A DNA stretch of 64,000 nt from Nocardia bovistercoris (GCF_015674855.1 NZ_JADMLG010000011.1:1-64000), one strand, 5' to 3'; counted from the stretch's first letter, positions 8,078 through 17,075 are shown. The notes: generated by a model from the sequence alone, not told the origin. A program made the numbers and translations.

Positions 8078-9112
8078 TCAGGTGCGCGGTTGCCGTCGCA
8101 CACCCAGACGCCCCGGCGCCCGCACCGTGTTCGCGCCGCGTCGGGGCGCTCGTCGGCGGGTGAGTCCGGACTCGCCGAGACCGGTTCGCCTCGGCGTGCG
8201 GGCGATGTCGGCGGGTTCCCGCGCGCCGGGCGTCTCGCCGTGGTCGAGTGCCGCGCCGGGCCCGCCGTGGCGGGAGGCGGCCCAGCGCGTGGTCTCGGCG
8301 GCGAGATGGTGGGCTTCGGCGACCAGCCAGCGCGCGATGGCCGTGGCGCCCTCGATCGCGGCGGCGGTGTCGCGTTCGGCGATTCTCGCGTTCTCGGCGG
8401 CGCGGTCGCGTTCGACGGCGGCGAGGTCGGCGGCGTGGGCGTTCTGTTCGGCGGCGGCGTCGGCTTCCTCGAGGCGCACGGTGAGCAGCCGGGCGGCTTC
8501 GCGCAGTTCGCGGGCGTCGCGTTCGGCGTCGAGTCGCGCGGCCTCGGCTTCGTTGACACGCCGGTGGGCTTCGACGCGGACCGATTCGATCTCGGCTTCG
8601 CGGGTCTCGTTGTCGCCGAGACTGCGGTAGGTCGATTCGAGTGCCGCGACCTCGGCGCTCAGCGCGCCGAACGCTCTGAGCAACTCCTCGATCCGGATCG
8701 ACACTGTTGCCTTCGCGACTGTGTACGGGCGGTCTTCGCCGCGGGCGGCGTGCGGACCGGCGGGGGCGGAAGGATGCGGGGCGGTGCGGCGTCTGCGGCG
8801 GTGCGCGGTGGCGGCGGTGTGCGGCCTGCCTTGTTCGTCGACGCCGTCGGCGCAGTACGCGGGGGGTTTGCCGCCGCCGACGGCGGTGCGGCGTGGTCGG
8901 AAGCAGCGGGGGTAGCGGCAGAAGGCGGTGTCCAGGCAGGGGTGGGAGCGGACCAGGTCGTCGAGATCGTCGAGTGTGGCGACCTCGGTGACGCGGCGGC
9001 GGATCTCCCCGTGCTCGCGTTCGCCGAGCGAGCCGCGTTCGTGGGCGCGGTCCAGCGATGTCGCGACGGCTCGGATCGGTGCTTCGAGCTCGCCGGACGC
9101 AGCAATGGACAC
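8078..9112 (-). CDS. Coiled-coil protein with an N-terminal Cys cluster, function unknown
   Basis: A 344-residue protein. The N-terminal third is helical and then has a basic Cys/His region (HPCLDTAFCRYPRCFRPRR, then PPAYCAD and a run of Arg) that looks like a small zinc-binding or nucleic-acid-binding element. Residues of about 140-270 are a long Ala/Glu/Arg-rich coiled coil. The C-terminus is basic and disordered-looking. This layout recalls actinobacterial plasmid or chromosome-associated coiled-coil proteins, but no family is firmly recognised. The start is GTG at 9112. It is divergent from the MerR-type gene with 200 bp between them. Confidence 0.65.
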   Translation of the reverse strand: MSIAASGELEAPIRAVATSLDRAHERGSLGEREHGEIRRRVTEVATLDDLDDLVRSHPCLDTAFCRYPRCFRPRRTAVGGGKPPAYCADGVDEQGRPHTAATAHRRRRRTAPHPSAPAGPHAARGEDRPYTVAKATVSIRIEELLRAFGALSAEVAALESTYRSLGDNETREAEIESVRVEAHRRVNEAEAARLDAERDARELREAARLLTVRLEEADAAAEQNAHAADLAAVERDRAAENARIAERDTAAAIEGATAIARWLVAEAHHLAAETTRWAASRHGGPGAALDHGETPGAREPADIARTPRRTGLGESGLTRRRAPRRGANTVRAPGRLGVRRQPRT

Positions 9113-9263
9113 ATTCGAATCATATCATTTCAAACCATTCGGAATGTATTCGGATGGAGACGGATTCGCGGCGACGGTTTCCGAAGCCGGTGCGGCGCAG
9201 TATCGTCGGTGGTGCGCGTGCGGCGCGCGGCCCGTCCCGGAAATCGACATACTGTATCCTTCA

Positions 9264-9285
9264 ACCTTGACATAGGTGTGAAGGT
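9264..9285 (+). promoter_or_regulatory. MerR-type dyad upstream of the MerR-family gene
   Basis: ACCTTGACA-4-TGTGAAGGT forms a 9-bp dyad with one mismatch, ending 27 bp before the MerR-family start codon. It contains a TTGACA -35-like element, the usual layout when a MerR protein controls its own promoter. A clear -10 box was not found. Confidence 0.5.
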
Positions 9286-9312
9286 CAAGTCGGCGGGAAT
9301 GAGGTGGGTCAC

Positions 9313-9705
9313 ATGCGGATCGGTGAACTGTCCGAGCGCACCGGAACACCAAGGCGGCTGCTGCGCTACTACGAGGAGCAGGGCCTGCTGGTCGCCGACC
9401 GCGCGCCCAACGGCTACCGCGACTATCCCGACGCCTGCGTGCACCGAGTCCTGCAGATCCGCGGCCTGCTGGACTCCGGGCTGCCCACTCGCATCATCAA
9501 ACAGATCCTGCCGTGCCTGAACAATCCGCGCGGCATCCAGATCGACAACGCCACCCCCGAGACGATCGCCCTGCTGGAATCCGAACGCGAACGCATGACC
9601 GACCGCATCGAATGCCTGGTCCGCTCCCGCGACGCCATCGCGGGTTACCTGAAAGCGGTGTGCGACAACGTAACCCCCGACCCCGCCGCGCAGGCCACCG
9701 CCTGA
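9313..9705 (+). CDS. MerR-family transcriptional regulator
   Basis: A 130-residue regulator with a canonical N-terminal MerR winged HTH (MRIGELSERTGTPRRLLRYYEEQGLL, residues 1-26, split by wing residues PNGYRDY) and a short C-terminal helical dimerisation region. There is no long ligand-binding domain and no conserved Cys metal site, so the signal is unknown. GAGGTGG precedes the ATG by six bases. A dyad with a MerR-like layout lies just upstream. It stands alone; the next gene converges on it. Confidence 0.85.
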   Translation: MRIGELSERTGTPRRLLRYYEEQGLLVADRAPNGYRDYPDACVHRVLQIRGLLDSGLPTRIIKQILPCLNNPRGIQIDNATPETIALLESERERMTDRIECLVRSRDAIAGYLKAVCDNVTPDPAAQATA

Positions 9706-9844
9706 GGCGAACGCGCCGCGGCCGGGCCGCCGAACAGCCACAGTCGCACCGCTCACGCGAGACCGCGGCGTAGCCGAGGACGCAGCCGGCCCTGCCATCG
9801 CGGTGAGCGCGGGTCGAGCCGGGGCTGGTGTCGGGCCGACCGGG

Positions 9845-10270
9845 TCACGGTCGTGCGAGGGCGGTCTCGCGTTCGAGTTCGGCGCGGATCTCGGCGATGT
9901 AGTCGAGGGGGTCTTCTCGGATGCGGGTGATCACCCGTTGCAGTGGCGCGGCCGCCGGTTCGTGGTCCATGCTCCACAAGGCCATCTCGAACAGCACCGG
10001 CAGCGTGTCCACGGCCTTGCCGGTCGGGACGTAGTGGACCTGGTTACGCTCCCCGCTTCCCACACGGCGCACCATCTCGGCGGCCTCGAGCCGTCTGAGC
10101 CGATCGGCCAACACGCTGGTCGAGATCGCCTCGGCGGAGTCGAGGAATTCGGCGGGGCGTCGTTTGCCGACCAGCAGCATGTCCCGCAGCACCAGCAGGG
10201 TCCACGGGTCGCCGAACAGTTCGAGGAACATGTTCATCGGACACGTCGATTTCCCTGCTGGACGCTTCAT
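9845..10270 (-). CDS. HxlR-family transcriptional regulator
   Basis: A 141-residue winged-HTH protein of the HxlR (DUF24) type: CPMNMFLELFGDPWTLLVLRDML at the N-terminus is the family signature, including the Cys at residue 11, followed by RRPAEFLDSAEAISTSVLADRL and a beta wing (GERNQVHYVPT). Members commonly sense electrophiles or oxidants through that Cys. It is divergent from a SnoaL-like gene across an A/T-rich 121-bp gap, so that gene is its likely target. Confidence 0.85.
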   Translation of the reverse strand: MKRPAGKSTCPMNMFLELFGDPWTLLVLRDMLLVGKRRPAEFLDSAEAISTSVLADRLRRLEAAEMVRRVGSGERNQVHYVPTGKAVDTLPVLFEMALWSMDHEPAAAPLQRVITRIREDPLDYIAEIRAELERETALARP

Positions 10271-10284
10271 AACCCCAGCTTATC

Positions 10285-10319
10285 TCTAACATTTGCATTA
10301 CACAATTATTAGGGTTAGA
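10285..10319. promoter_or_regulatory. A/T-rich dyad between divergent HxlR and SnoaL-like genes
   Basis: TCTAAC at 10285-10290 and GTTAGA at 10314-10319 form an inverted repeat around an A/T-rich core, next to a TTAGGGTTAG direct repeat. The position between divergent genes suits an HxlR operator. The arms are short, so confidence is low. Confidence 0.35.
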
Positions 10320-10391
10320 TTCTGTCGGCACTCCGGAGCACATCCCTCGGCGAACCCCTTGCGGCGAGCCCGAACCAGACGAGGAATCCTG

Positions 10392-10775
10392 ATGGAACAG
10401 AACGTGATCGACACCGTCTCGCGGATGACCGAGGCCCTGCAACGCGGCGATATCGACGCGGTGTTGTCCCACTACGTCGCCGACGCGGTCGTGGCGTTCG
10501 AGCCGGGCGCGTCGGTGCGCGGCGAGCAGCACCTGCGGGAGGGCTTCGCCGCGTTCGCCGCGCTGGACCCGCGATTCCGCTACGACCACGGCCACGAGGT
10601 CATGATCAGCGGTGACACCGCGGTGCACATCGCGCCGTGGACGATGACCGGCACCGCCCCCGACGGCACGCCGGTCGCTCAGAGCGGCTTGTCGGTGGCC
10701 ACGCTGCGCCGACAGGCCGACGACAGCTGGAAGATCGCGCTGGACAACCCCTTCGGTGCCCGACTCATCCCCTGA
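10392..10775 (+). CDS. SnoaL-like/NTF2-fold protein
   Basis: A 127-residue protein of the SnoaL-like (YybH/DUF4440-type) NTF2 fold: MTEALQRGDIDAVLSHYVADAVV at the N-terminus and WKIALDNPFG near the C-terminus are characteristic. Such domains are small-molecule binders, isomerases or hydrolases, so the substrate cannot be named. GAGGAA precedes the ATG. It is likely controlled by the divergent HxlR regulator. Confidence 0.8.
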   Translation: MEQNVIDTVSRMTEALQRGDIDAVLSHYVADAVVAFEPGASVRGEQHLREGFAAFAALDPRFRYDHGHEVMISGDTAVHIAPWTMTGTAPDGTPVAQSGLSVATLRRQADDSWKIALDNPFGARLIP

Positions 10776-10973
10776 GCAGACCCTCGGTTCCGGTGAGCGG
10801 ACCCCCGACGAGGCTGCTCGGCGTCCTGCCACGATCAGAGGTCATGCCCACAATGCCCATTCGGTCGGCGCCACGGCCGTGTCGGGTGCAAGGGTCGGGG
10901 GTATGTCGAATTCTCTGCGGCAGTAGCCGTTCCGGACCTGTTCAAGGGTATCGCTCGGAGGTGATGATGAAGA

Positions 10974-12641
10974 TCAGTGCGCGGGGGCGGCGACTTCGAC
11001 GGTTGGAGCCGGTTCCCCGTAACGCTGCCGCAGTTCGACCTTGCGGACCTTGCCGGTGAGCGTCTTGGGCAGCGCCGTCACCGATGCCACCCGGTCGGGT
11101 AGGAACCGCGAATCCTGCTCCGCCGCCCGCAGCAGCGCACGCACCTCCTCGACCGCCACCGGCGCGGCGCCGTCGGTGACGACGACCGCGACGACCACTT
11201 CGCCGTCGCGCCCCGCGACCCCGACGAGCGCGGCCTCGGCGATCGCGGGATGCCGAGCGATCAACGCCTCGAGTTCGGCCACGGGCGCCACCTGCTCCGC
11301 GCGCACGATGGCGTCCTTGGCGCGCCCGAGGATCCGCACCCCGCCGCGCCCGTCCGCGCGCGCCAGGTCCCCGGTGTCGAACCAGCCGTCCGCGGTGGCG
11401 GCGGCCTCGAACTCCGCGTCGCGCCGCAGATATCCCAGCGCGCGCGAGGCGCCACGCACCCGCAACCGCCCGACCTCGGCGCGCGTGTCGGGGTCCGCGC
11501 GCGCGTCGATGCGCAGGTCGACGGCGTCGATGGCGCGTCCGTGGCTGCGCGCGGCCCATCCGGGGTCGTAGTCGAGTCGGCTGATGGTGATCGGCCCGAA
11601 TTCCGAGAGCCCCCACAGCGAGTGGGTGCGCGCCCCGAACACGGCGTCCACGTCGCGGACCAGGTGGTCCAGCACCGGCGCGGTGCCGACCACGACCTGG
11701 CGCAGCGAGGACACCTCGCGCGGGTGTTCGCGTTGCGCGTCGAGGACCGCGGCGATCGTCGGGGGCGACCCGTAGAGCAGGGTGGCGCCGAATCGTTCGA
11801 TGAGCGCGGGGAATCCGGCGAGGTCGCGGTGGTCCTGGAACACGATGGTCGCGCCGAGCAGCACCCCGGTGAGGATGCCCTGCCCGAATCCGGAGTAGTG
11901 CACCAGCGGCGAGGTCAGCGCCGCGACCAGGCTCGTGTCGAACCCGAGCGCGTCGGCGTATCCGCGCACCGCGGCGTAGATCGTGTTCTGGCTGTGCAGA
12001 ACACCTTTGGAGGCTCCGGTGGTGCCGGAGGTGAACAGCACCACGAACGCCTCGTCCGGACCCAGCTCACGCCCGGACACCTGGTCGGGCGTGGGATCGG
12101 CGCGCGCCACGAACAGTTCGTGGAAGTCGGCGACCTCGGGCCGCGGCGCGCCGCCGCAGACCACGATGTGGCGCAGCGGCAGACCCGCCCGCACCGCCAG
12201 CGCCGCCTCTGCCGTTGCCCGGCCGTCCCATTCGTCCACCGTCACCAGCACCGCGGCTTCGGTGAGCGCGAGCCGGTGGCGCAGTTCCTCGGGCGGGGTG
12301 TCGGTGGCGATCGGGCAGATCACCGCGCCGACCCGCAGGCACGCGAAGATCAGCGGCGCCACCTCCCACCGGTCGGGCAGTTGGAAGGCGACCACTTCGC
12401 CCGCGCGCACGCCGAGTTCGAGCAGCGCCGCCGCGAACCGGTCGCTCGTGCGCGCGAGTTCGGCGAAGGTGAGCAGGTCGGTGCGCGCTTCCCGCACCCG
12501 CACCCCCGCGAGCGCGGTGTGGTGCGGGCGCAGCCGTGCCTGCCGGTGCAGGTCGTCGAGGAAGGTTTGCGACCGCCACCAGCCGCGCGCACGGTATTCC
12601 TCGGTGTCGCATTCGGCCGCGACCGGCGCCACCCCGGTCAT
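10974..12641 (-). CDS. Acyl-CoA ligase (AMP-binding family) of the carrier-protein locus
   Basis: A 555-residue ANL-superfamily adenylate-forming enzyme. The P-loop LFTSGTTGASKGV, the WGLSEFG substrate-loop motif, the GWFDTGDLA adenylate motif and the C-terminal catalytic Lys in LPKTLTGKVRK are all present, so it should activate a carboxylic acid as acyl-AMP and transfer it to CoA or a carrier. Overall it resembles cyclohexanecarboxylate- or medium-chain acyl-CoA ligases. It is the last gene of the leftward LysW-type operon and overlaps the dehydrogenase stop-start by four bases. It may activate an acyl group to cap the carrier-built amino acid; that role is inferred from position only. Confidence 0.88.
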   Translation of the reverse strand: MTGVAPVAAECDTEEYRARGWWRSQTFLDDLHRQARLRPHHTALAGVRVREARTDLLTFAELARTSDRFAAALLELGVRAGEVVAFQLPDRWEVAPLIFACLRVGAVICPIATDTPPEELRHRLALTEAAVLVTVDEWDGRATAEAALAVRAGLPLRHIVVCGGAPRPEVADFHELFVARADPTPDQVSGRELGPDEAFVVLFTSGTTGASKGVLHSQNTIYAAVRGYADALGFDTSLVAALTSPLVHYSGFGQGILTGVLLGATIVFQDHRDLAGFPALIERFGATLLYGSPPTIAAVLDAQREHPREVSSLRQVVVGTAPVLDHLVRDVDAVFGARTHSLWGLSEFGPITISRLDYDPGWAARSHGRAIDAVDLRIDARADPDTRAEVGRLRVRGASRALGYLRRDAEFEAAATADGWFDTGDLARADGRGGVRILGRAKDAIVRAEQVAPVAELEALIARHPAIAEAALVGVAGRDGEVVVAVVVTDGAAPVAVEEVRALLRAAEQDSRFLPDRVASVTALPKTLTGKVRKVELRQRYGEPAPTVEVAAPAH

Positions 12642-13747
12642 CCGCGTTCCCGGCGACGCGCGTCCAGCAGCACCGTCAGCGGATCACCGGGTTCGGCGGC
12701 GGCGATCTCGAGCAGGTCGCGGGTGTTGCGGCGGACCCGGTCGGCGATCCAGTCGAACACCCACGCCTTGCGCGCCGCCGCTTCCAGGTCGAACGGCACC
12801 ACCCTGGTCACCGCCAGCGCCGCCGACCCGGCGCCGCCGATATTGGCGATCACGCCCGGCACCAGCGTGACACCGGCGGCGCGCGCCTTGTCCCTGGCCT
12901 CGTCGCTGGACCCCAGGTTGCTGCCCTCGACGACCAGCCCGACCCGCAACCGGTGCACGTTGCTCGCGTTCAACGCGTATTTCTGCGCGGCCAGCACCAG
13001 GATGTCGGCGTCCACGTCCAGCCACGCGTCCGTTTCGGTTCCGGTGCGCACCTCGCCGGGGAGCCGAGTGCGGTCGATGGTGCCGAATTCGTCGGTCACC
13101 GCGATCAATTCGCGCACCGGCAACCGGTCGGCGCTGATCGTGCCCGCCACGTCGGCGACCCCGACGATCGTGTGGCCTCGGTCCTCGAGGAACCGCGCCA
13201 CCGCGCGCCCGACCGCACCGAACCCCTGCACCACGACCCGCCCGGCCCCGGTGCGTCCGCCTGCTTCGAGCGCGGCGAGCGCCGCGACGCCGACGCCGTG
13301 TCCGGTGGCGTCGATCAACGGTTCGTAGTAGGTGCGCCAGTCGATCGGCATGTCCGCGACGCCGGGCCGATAGCGGGGGTCGTAGCCCGCTTCGGCGAAG
13401 AAGATCGCCCGATCGGCGGGGGTGACGCCCATGTCGATGCCGAGGTGGATACCGCCGTGCAGCAACGGTTTCACGGTGCGGCCGAAGGTGCGGAAGGTCT
13501 GTTCACGGTCGCCGCCCTCGGCGACGATGCCGCCTTTGGCGCCGCCGATCGGCAGGCCTGCCATGGTGAACTTGTCGGTCATGTCACGTGCCAGACCGGC
13601 GACCTCGGCTTCGGTGACCGTCGGGGTCATGCGCACCCCGCCCATGGCCAGGCCGTCGTAGAGCGAGTCGACCACCACCCAGCCCTTGATGGGTCCGCCG
13701 CTGCCGTTCAGATGCACGGCGAACGCGGGATCGTTCGGATTTACCAT
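12638..13747 (-). CDS. Glu/Leu/Phe/Val dehydrogenase-family enzyme
   Basis: A 369-residue amino acid dehydrogenase-type protein. The catalytic pair is visible as Lys59 and Lys71 in DKFTMAGLPIGGAKGGIV, spaced twelve residues apart as in leucine dehydrogenase. The C-terminal Rossmann domain has GFGAVGRAVARFL. Members reductively aminate 2-oxo acids with NAD(P)H or run the reverse. The family length fits Leu/Phe dehydrogenases better than large glutamate dehydrogenases. It overlaps the acyl-CoA ligase by four bases and lies 52 bp after the amidotransferase. In this locus it could install a second amino group on a carrier-bound keto acid, replacing the missing LysJ aminotransferase. Confidence 0.88.
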   Translation of the reverse strand: MVNPNDPAFAVHLNGSGGPIKGWVVVDSLYDGLAMGGVRMTPTVTEAEVAGLARDMTDKFTMAGLPIGGAKGGIVAEGGDREQTFRTFGRTVKPLLHGGIHLGIDMGVTPADRAIFFAEAGYDPRYRPGVADMPIDWRTYYEPLIDATGHGVGVAALAALEAGGRTGAGRVVVQGFGAVGRAVARFLEDRGHTIVGVADVAGTISADRLPVRELIAVTDEFGTIDRTRLPGEVRTGTETDAWLDVDADILVLAAQKYALNASNVHRLRVGLVVEGSNLGSSDEARDKARAAGVTLVPGVIANIGGAGSAALAVTRVVPFDLEAAARKAWVFDWIADRVRRNTRDLLEIAAAEPGDPLTVLLDARRRERG

Positions 13748-13799
13748 ATCGATTCCTCACGCAGAGAACAGGTTTCGGACAGACGCCGCGCGCGCGGCA

Positions 13800-14363
13800 T
13801 TATTTGTAGATGGCGGCGAATCCGCGCAGGATCTCGGTTCCGTCGCGCCGGAATTCCAGATGCGCCTGCGCGCCGAGGATCCGGCCGTCCTCGGAACGCA
13901 GGAACTCCACCGGCGCGTGCTCGGACCGCCCGATCGACCGGTAGCCCGGCGGCGCGGCCCGCACATACAGGGTGTGACGGTGGAACACCGTCACCGTCGG
14001 CTTCACGTAACCGAACAACGGTTCGGCGGTGTCGACGCTCACCTCGTACCCGCCGACCCGCTGCGGCCCGGCCGACAGCGTCGCCCCCGCCGCCACCGCG
14101 AGGATCTGCATGCCGCCGCAGATCCCGAACACCGGCACCGAGGCGCCGGACACCAATTCGACCAGCGGCCGGTAGTAGTCGCGGTCGTAGGCGCGAACCT
14201 TGGTCCCGCTCAACACGATCGCCTGGTAGCGGCCTTCGACCGAGGCCGGGACCGAGGCGGCGTCCACCACGTCGGTATCGGACCCCAACGCCTCGAACCG
14301 GGCACGCAACTGTTTGAGCGACAGTGTTCCGTTGTCGACCACGAGGACACGTGAGCGCGTCAT
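13800..14363 (-). CDS. Free-standing class I glutamine amidotransferase-like hydrolase
   Basis: A 187-residue protein made of a single class I (triad) GATase domain. The nucleophile elbow is FGICGGMQIL with Cys82, and the His168/Glu170 pair lies in GAQAHLEF, so the triad is complete. There is no synthase partner domain. Stand-alone members include GATase subunits and gamma-glutamyl hydrolases such as PuuD. The gene sits 13 bp after the LysZ-like kinase gene. Two roles are attractive: hydrolysing the gamma-glutamyl bond that releases a product from the carrier, or deamidating the C-terminal Gln of the LysW-like carrier. Both are inferences from context. Confidence 0.82.
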   Translation of the reverse strand: MTRSRVLVVDNGTLSLKQLRARFEALGSDTDVVDAASVPASVEGRYQAIVLSGTKVRAYDRDYYRPLVELVSGASVPVFGICGGMQILAVAAGATLSAGPQRVGGYEVSVDTAEPLFGYVKPTVTVFHRHTLYVRAAPPGYRSIGRSEHAPVEFLRSEDGRILGAQAHLEFRRDGTEILRGFAAIYK

Positions 14364-14376
14364 GGCAACACACCTT

Positions 14377-15168
14377 TCAGCTTCGGGTGATGACAGTGCC
14401 GGTGCGCCCGGCCAGCAGATCCGACACCGGCGCGCTGCCGATGACCACGCGCCGCACACCGCGCTCGAGCGCTTCACCGGCGGCGCGCAACTTCTTGCGC
14501 ATACCGCCGACCGCGCCCTTGTCACGGAACCGCGCGGCGGCCTCGGCGCTGATCTCACGCACCGGTTCGCCGTCGATGAGCAGATGTGCCACGTCGGTGA
14601 CCAGCACCAGGTCGGTGGCCGCGAGCGCGCCGCCGATGGCCGCGGCGGCGCGGTCGGCGTCGGTGTTGACCTCGCGGCCCTCGGTGTCGCGGGCCAGCGG
14701 CGTGACCAGGCAGGCGTGCCCGGCCCGCAGATCGCGCAGCGGCGCCGGATCGACCCCTTCGATCGGGCCGACCAGATTCTCCAACTCCACCAGCTGTTTG
14801 TCGCGCCACCACCAGCGTTCACCGGTCCCGGCCCGGCACAGCCCGTCGCTGCCCAGCAGCCGCCGCGCGGCGATCCCGCGCGCCTCGAGACGCCCGAACA
14901 CCTCGGCGGCGACCTCGGCGCTGACGACCTTGATGTCGTCGATGACCTCGGTGGTGGTCCAGCGGCTCTGGTTGCCGTAGCGGTCGCGCAGGATCGCCGA
15001 CGGCTCGCCGTAGTGGGGGCGCAGTCTCCGCAACGGTTTGGACCAGCCGTGCACCAATACCAGCGGGTGGTCGCGGCCGTGGCGGGCCAGATCGTCCCAC
15101 CACGACCCGGCCAGTTCGTCGAGGCAGCTGCCGCCCAGTTTCACCACCACCGGCACCGACCCGCTCAT
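14377..15168 (-). CDS. lysZ: ArgB/LysZ-like amino acid kinase
   Basis: A 263-residue amino-acid-kinase-fold protein. VVVKLGGSCLDE (residues 7-18), GREVNTDADRAAAAIGGAL and DKGAVGGMRKKLRAA match N-acetylglutamate kinase and its LysZ relatives. These phosphorylate the side-chain carboxylate of an N-blocked glutamate or aminoadipate. The LysW and LysX-like neighbours make a carrier-bound substrate more likely than acetylglutamate. It overlaps the reductase gene by four bases (ATGA). The name is by context; substrate chain length cannot be read from the sequence. Confidence 0.85.
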   Translation of the reverse strand: MSGSVPVVVKLGGSCLDELAGSWWDDLARHGRDHPLVLVHGWSKPLRRLRPHYGEPSAILRDRYGNQSRWTTTEVIDDIKVVSAEVAAEVFGRLEARGIAARRLLGSDGLCRAGTGERWWWRDKQLVELENLVGPIEGVDPAPLRDLRAGHACLVTPLARDTEGREVNTDADRAAAAIGGALAATDLVLVTDVAHLLIDGEPVREISAEAAARFRDKGAVGGMRKKLRAAGEALERGVRRVVIGSAPVSDLLAGRTGTVITRS

Positions 15169-16226
15169 GCAGGCATCACCGGCTGCATCGTCAGCCCCGT
15201 CTCCTCGGGCAGCCCGTAGCGGCGGTTCAACACCTGGATCGCCTGTCCCGCGGCGCCTTTGACCAGATTGTCGAGGGCGGCCAGCACCACGATCCGTGCC
15301 CCGTCGGCGTCGTCGAGCACCGTCACATCGCAGAAATTGGAGCCCAGCACCGCCTGCGGATCGGGCACCGGGATCAGGGTCTCGTCGTGGCGGCGCACCC
15401 GCACGAACCGTTTACCCTTGTAGAACCGCAGGTAGGCGCGCTGCAAGTCGCGCGCGTCCACCTTCTCGTCGGTGAACACGTACGCGCTGGCGAGCAGCCC
15501 ACGCACGTGGGACACCCCGTAGGCCGACATCGTCAACGACCCGACACTGCCCGGTTTGCTGCGCTCCAGGAAGTCGCTGACCTCGGCGGCGTGCCGGTGC
15601 CCGGTCGGCGCGTACGGGGCGATGGCTCCGTTGCGGAACGGGTGCAGATCGGCCACCCGCAGCTGCAGGCCGCCGCCGCTGGACCCGCTCTTGCCGTCCA
15701 CCACCACCGTCGACAGATGCAGCCCCAACCCCAGGGTCAACGGCGCCAACCCCAGGGTGATCGCGGTCGCGTAGCAGCCGGGCAGCGAGATCAGCGCCGC
15801 GCCGAGGAGTTCGTCGCCCAACAGCTCGGGGACCCCGTAGACGAAACGATCCGCCAGTTCGGCCCCGCGCTCCACCTTCGGATACCACTGCCCGTGCAGA
15901 CGCTGGTCACGAATGCGGAACGCACCACTCAGGTCGATCACGCAGCCCACCCGGTCGGCGAGCAGCGCGGCCAGCCCGGCCGATACCGGTGCGGGCGTGG
16001 CCAGCAGCACCACGTCGCAGCGCCCGGCGATCACCTCAGCGTCGACCGCCTCGATCGTCAATCCCAGATCCAGGCGCAGGCCGGGATGCAGTTGCGAAGG
16101 CCGCCGCCCGACGCTGGAATTGCCGCCCAGATAACTCAATTCGAGGTCGGGATGCTGACTCACCAACCGGATGAGCTCACCGCCGGAGATCCCCGACGCG
16201 CCGACCACACCGACCCTGATCGTCAT
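15165..16226 (-). CDS. lysY: ArgC/LysY-like acyl-phosphate reductase
   Basis: A 353-residue NAD(P)-dependent semialdehyde dehydrogenase family member: Rossmann motif VGVVGASGISGGELIRL at the N-terminus and catalytic Cys151 in LPGCYATAITLGL, with the substrate-site GHRHAAEV and HVRGLLA further on. It should reduce the acyl phosphate made by the adjacent kinase to a semialdehyde. Homologues act on N-acetylglutamyl-phosphate (ArgC) or LysW-bound substrates (LysY). The ATG at 16226 directly starts the Rossmann strand and overlaps the LysX-like stop by four bases. Confidence 0.88.
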   Translation of the reverse strand: MTIRVGVVGASGISGGELIRLVSQHPDLELSYLGGNSSVGRRPSQLHPGLRLDLGLTIEAVDAEVIAGRCDVVLLATPAPVSAGLAALLADRVGCVIDLSGAFRIRDQRLHGQWYPKVERGAELADRFVYGVPELLGDELLGAALISLPGCYATAITLGLAPLTLGLGLHLSTVVVDGKSGSSGGGLQLRVADLHPFRNGAIAPYAPTGHRHAAEVSDFLERSKPGSVGSLTMSAYGVSHVRGLLASAYVFTDEKVDARDLQRAYLRFYKGKRFVRVRRHDETLIPVPDPQAVLGSNFCDVTVLDDADGARIVVLAALDNLVKGAAGQAIQVLNRRYGLPEETGLTMQPVMPA

Positions 16227-17074
16227 GTCAGCGCCTCCCGCACATATCCGGCCACCGCCACCGAGATGTCGGCCTCGGTCGTGGCGGCGACACCGCGCCA
16301 CGCGGGCGCGTGGTTGACCTCGTTGACCAGATATCCCGACGGCGTGTCGAACAGGTCGATCCCGTAGATGCCCGCGCCGAGCCGGTCCACGACCGCGTCA
16401 ACGATCTTGTGCACTTCGGGACTGTGCGCGAGCGAACGACTCCGGTTGCCCAGCGCGGCATTGCTGCGCCAATCACCGCCCGCGCTCTCGAATTCCGCGG
16501 CCGCCACGATCCGCCGCCCCACCACAAGGCACCGGATCGACCGCCCGCCACCGAGATACGGTTCCACCAGGCACGCCTGCTCGAACGCGTGCCCCAGATC
16601 CTCGATGTGGTCGTACACCGAATTCGCCAGATCCAGATCCCGGATCAACGTGACCCGCTTACCCATCCCCCCGTACACCGGCTTGATGACCACGGGCACG
16701 CCGAGATCGCGCAACGCGATCTCGAAATCGCTGCGCGAGAGCACCAACCGGAAATCCGGCACCGGAACCCCCACCTCCCGCAGCACCGCCCGCAACACCA
16801 GCTTGTTCTCGCACGCGTTGATCGCCGACGCCGAATTCAATACCCGCACACCGGACGCCTCGGCCAGCGCGGCCAGCAGCCCGCCTCGGGTATAGCTACG
16901 GCTGCGGATCAGCAGCGCCGCGTAACCTTCGAGCGTCGCGACCTCGGCCGCGCCCAAGCACAGCGATTCGTCGTTGACCCAGTCGATGTCGAGGTCGAGC
17001 GCGCGGGCGCTGTCGATGAGTCTTCGCTCCTCCCACCCGATCCGGTCGGCCACGATCGCGACTCTGGCGCCCAC
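16223..17074 (-). CDS. lysX: LysX-like ATP-grasp ligase (amino acid to LysW-type carrier)
   Basis: A 283-residue RimK/LysX-type ATP-grasp enzyme. The ATP-binding signatures ACENKLVLRAVLREVGVPVPD and VVIKPVYGGMGKRV and the metal-site LVNEVNHAP at the C-terminus are clear. LysX and ArgX join the alpha-amino group of aminoadipate or glutamate to the C-terminal Glu gamma-carboxylate of LysW. The GTG start at 17074 lies one base after the LysW-like stop, so the two are coupled, supporting enzyme and carrier as a pair. The carrier here ends in Gln, which raises the question of how the acceptor carboxylate arises. Confidence 0.88.
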   Translation of the reverse strand: MGARVAIVADRIGWEERRLIDSARALDLDIDWVNDESLCLGAAEVATLEGYAALLIRSRSYTRGGLLAALAEASGVRVLNSASAINACENKLVLRAVLREVGVPVPDFRLVLSRSDFEIALRDLGVPVVIKPVYGGMGKRVTLIRDLDLANSVYDHIEDLGHAFEQACLVEPYLGGGRSIRCLVVGRRIVAAAEFESAGGDWRSNAALGNRSRSLAHSPEVHKIVDAVVDRLGAGIYGIDLFDTPSGYLVNEVNHAPAWRGVAATTEADISVAVAGYVREALT

Positions 17075-17075
17075 G

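Noticed and set aside
11250..14317. Long plus-strand frames across the acyl-CoA ligase and dehydrogenase genes
   Set aside because: They are mirror frames of clear enzyme genes and show no motif.
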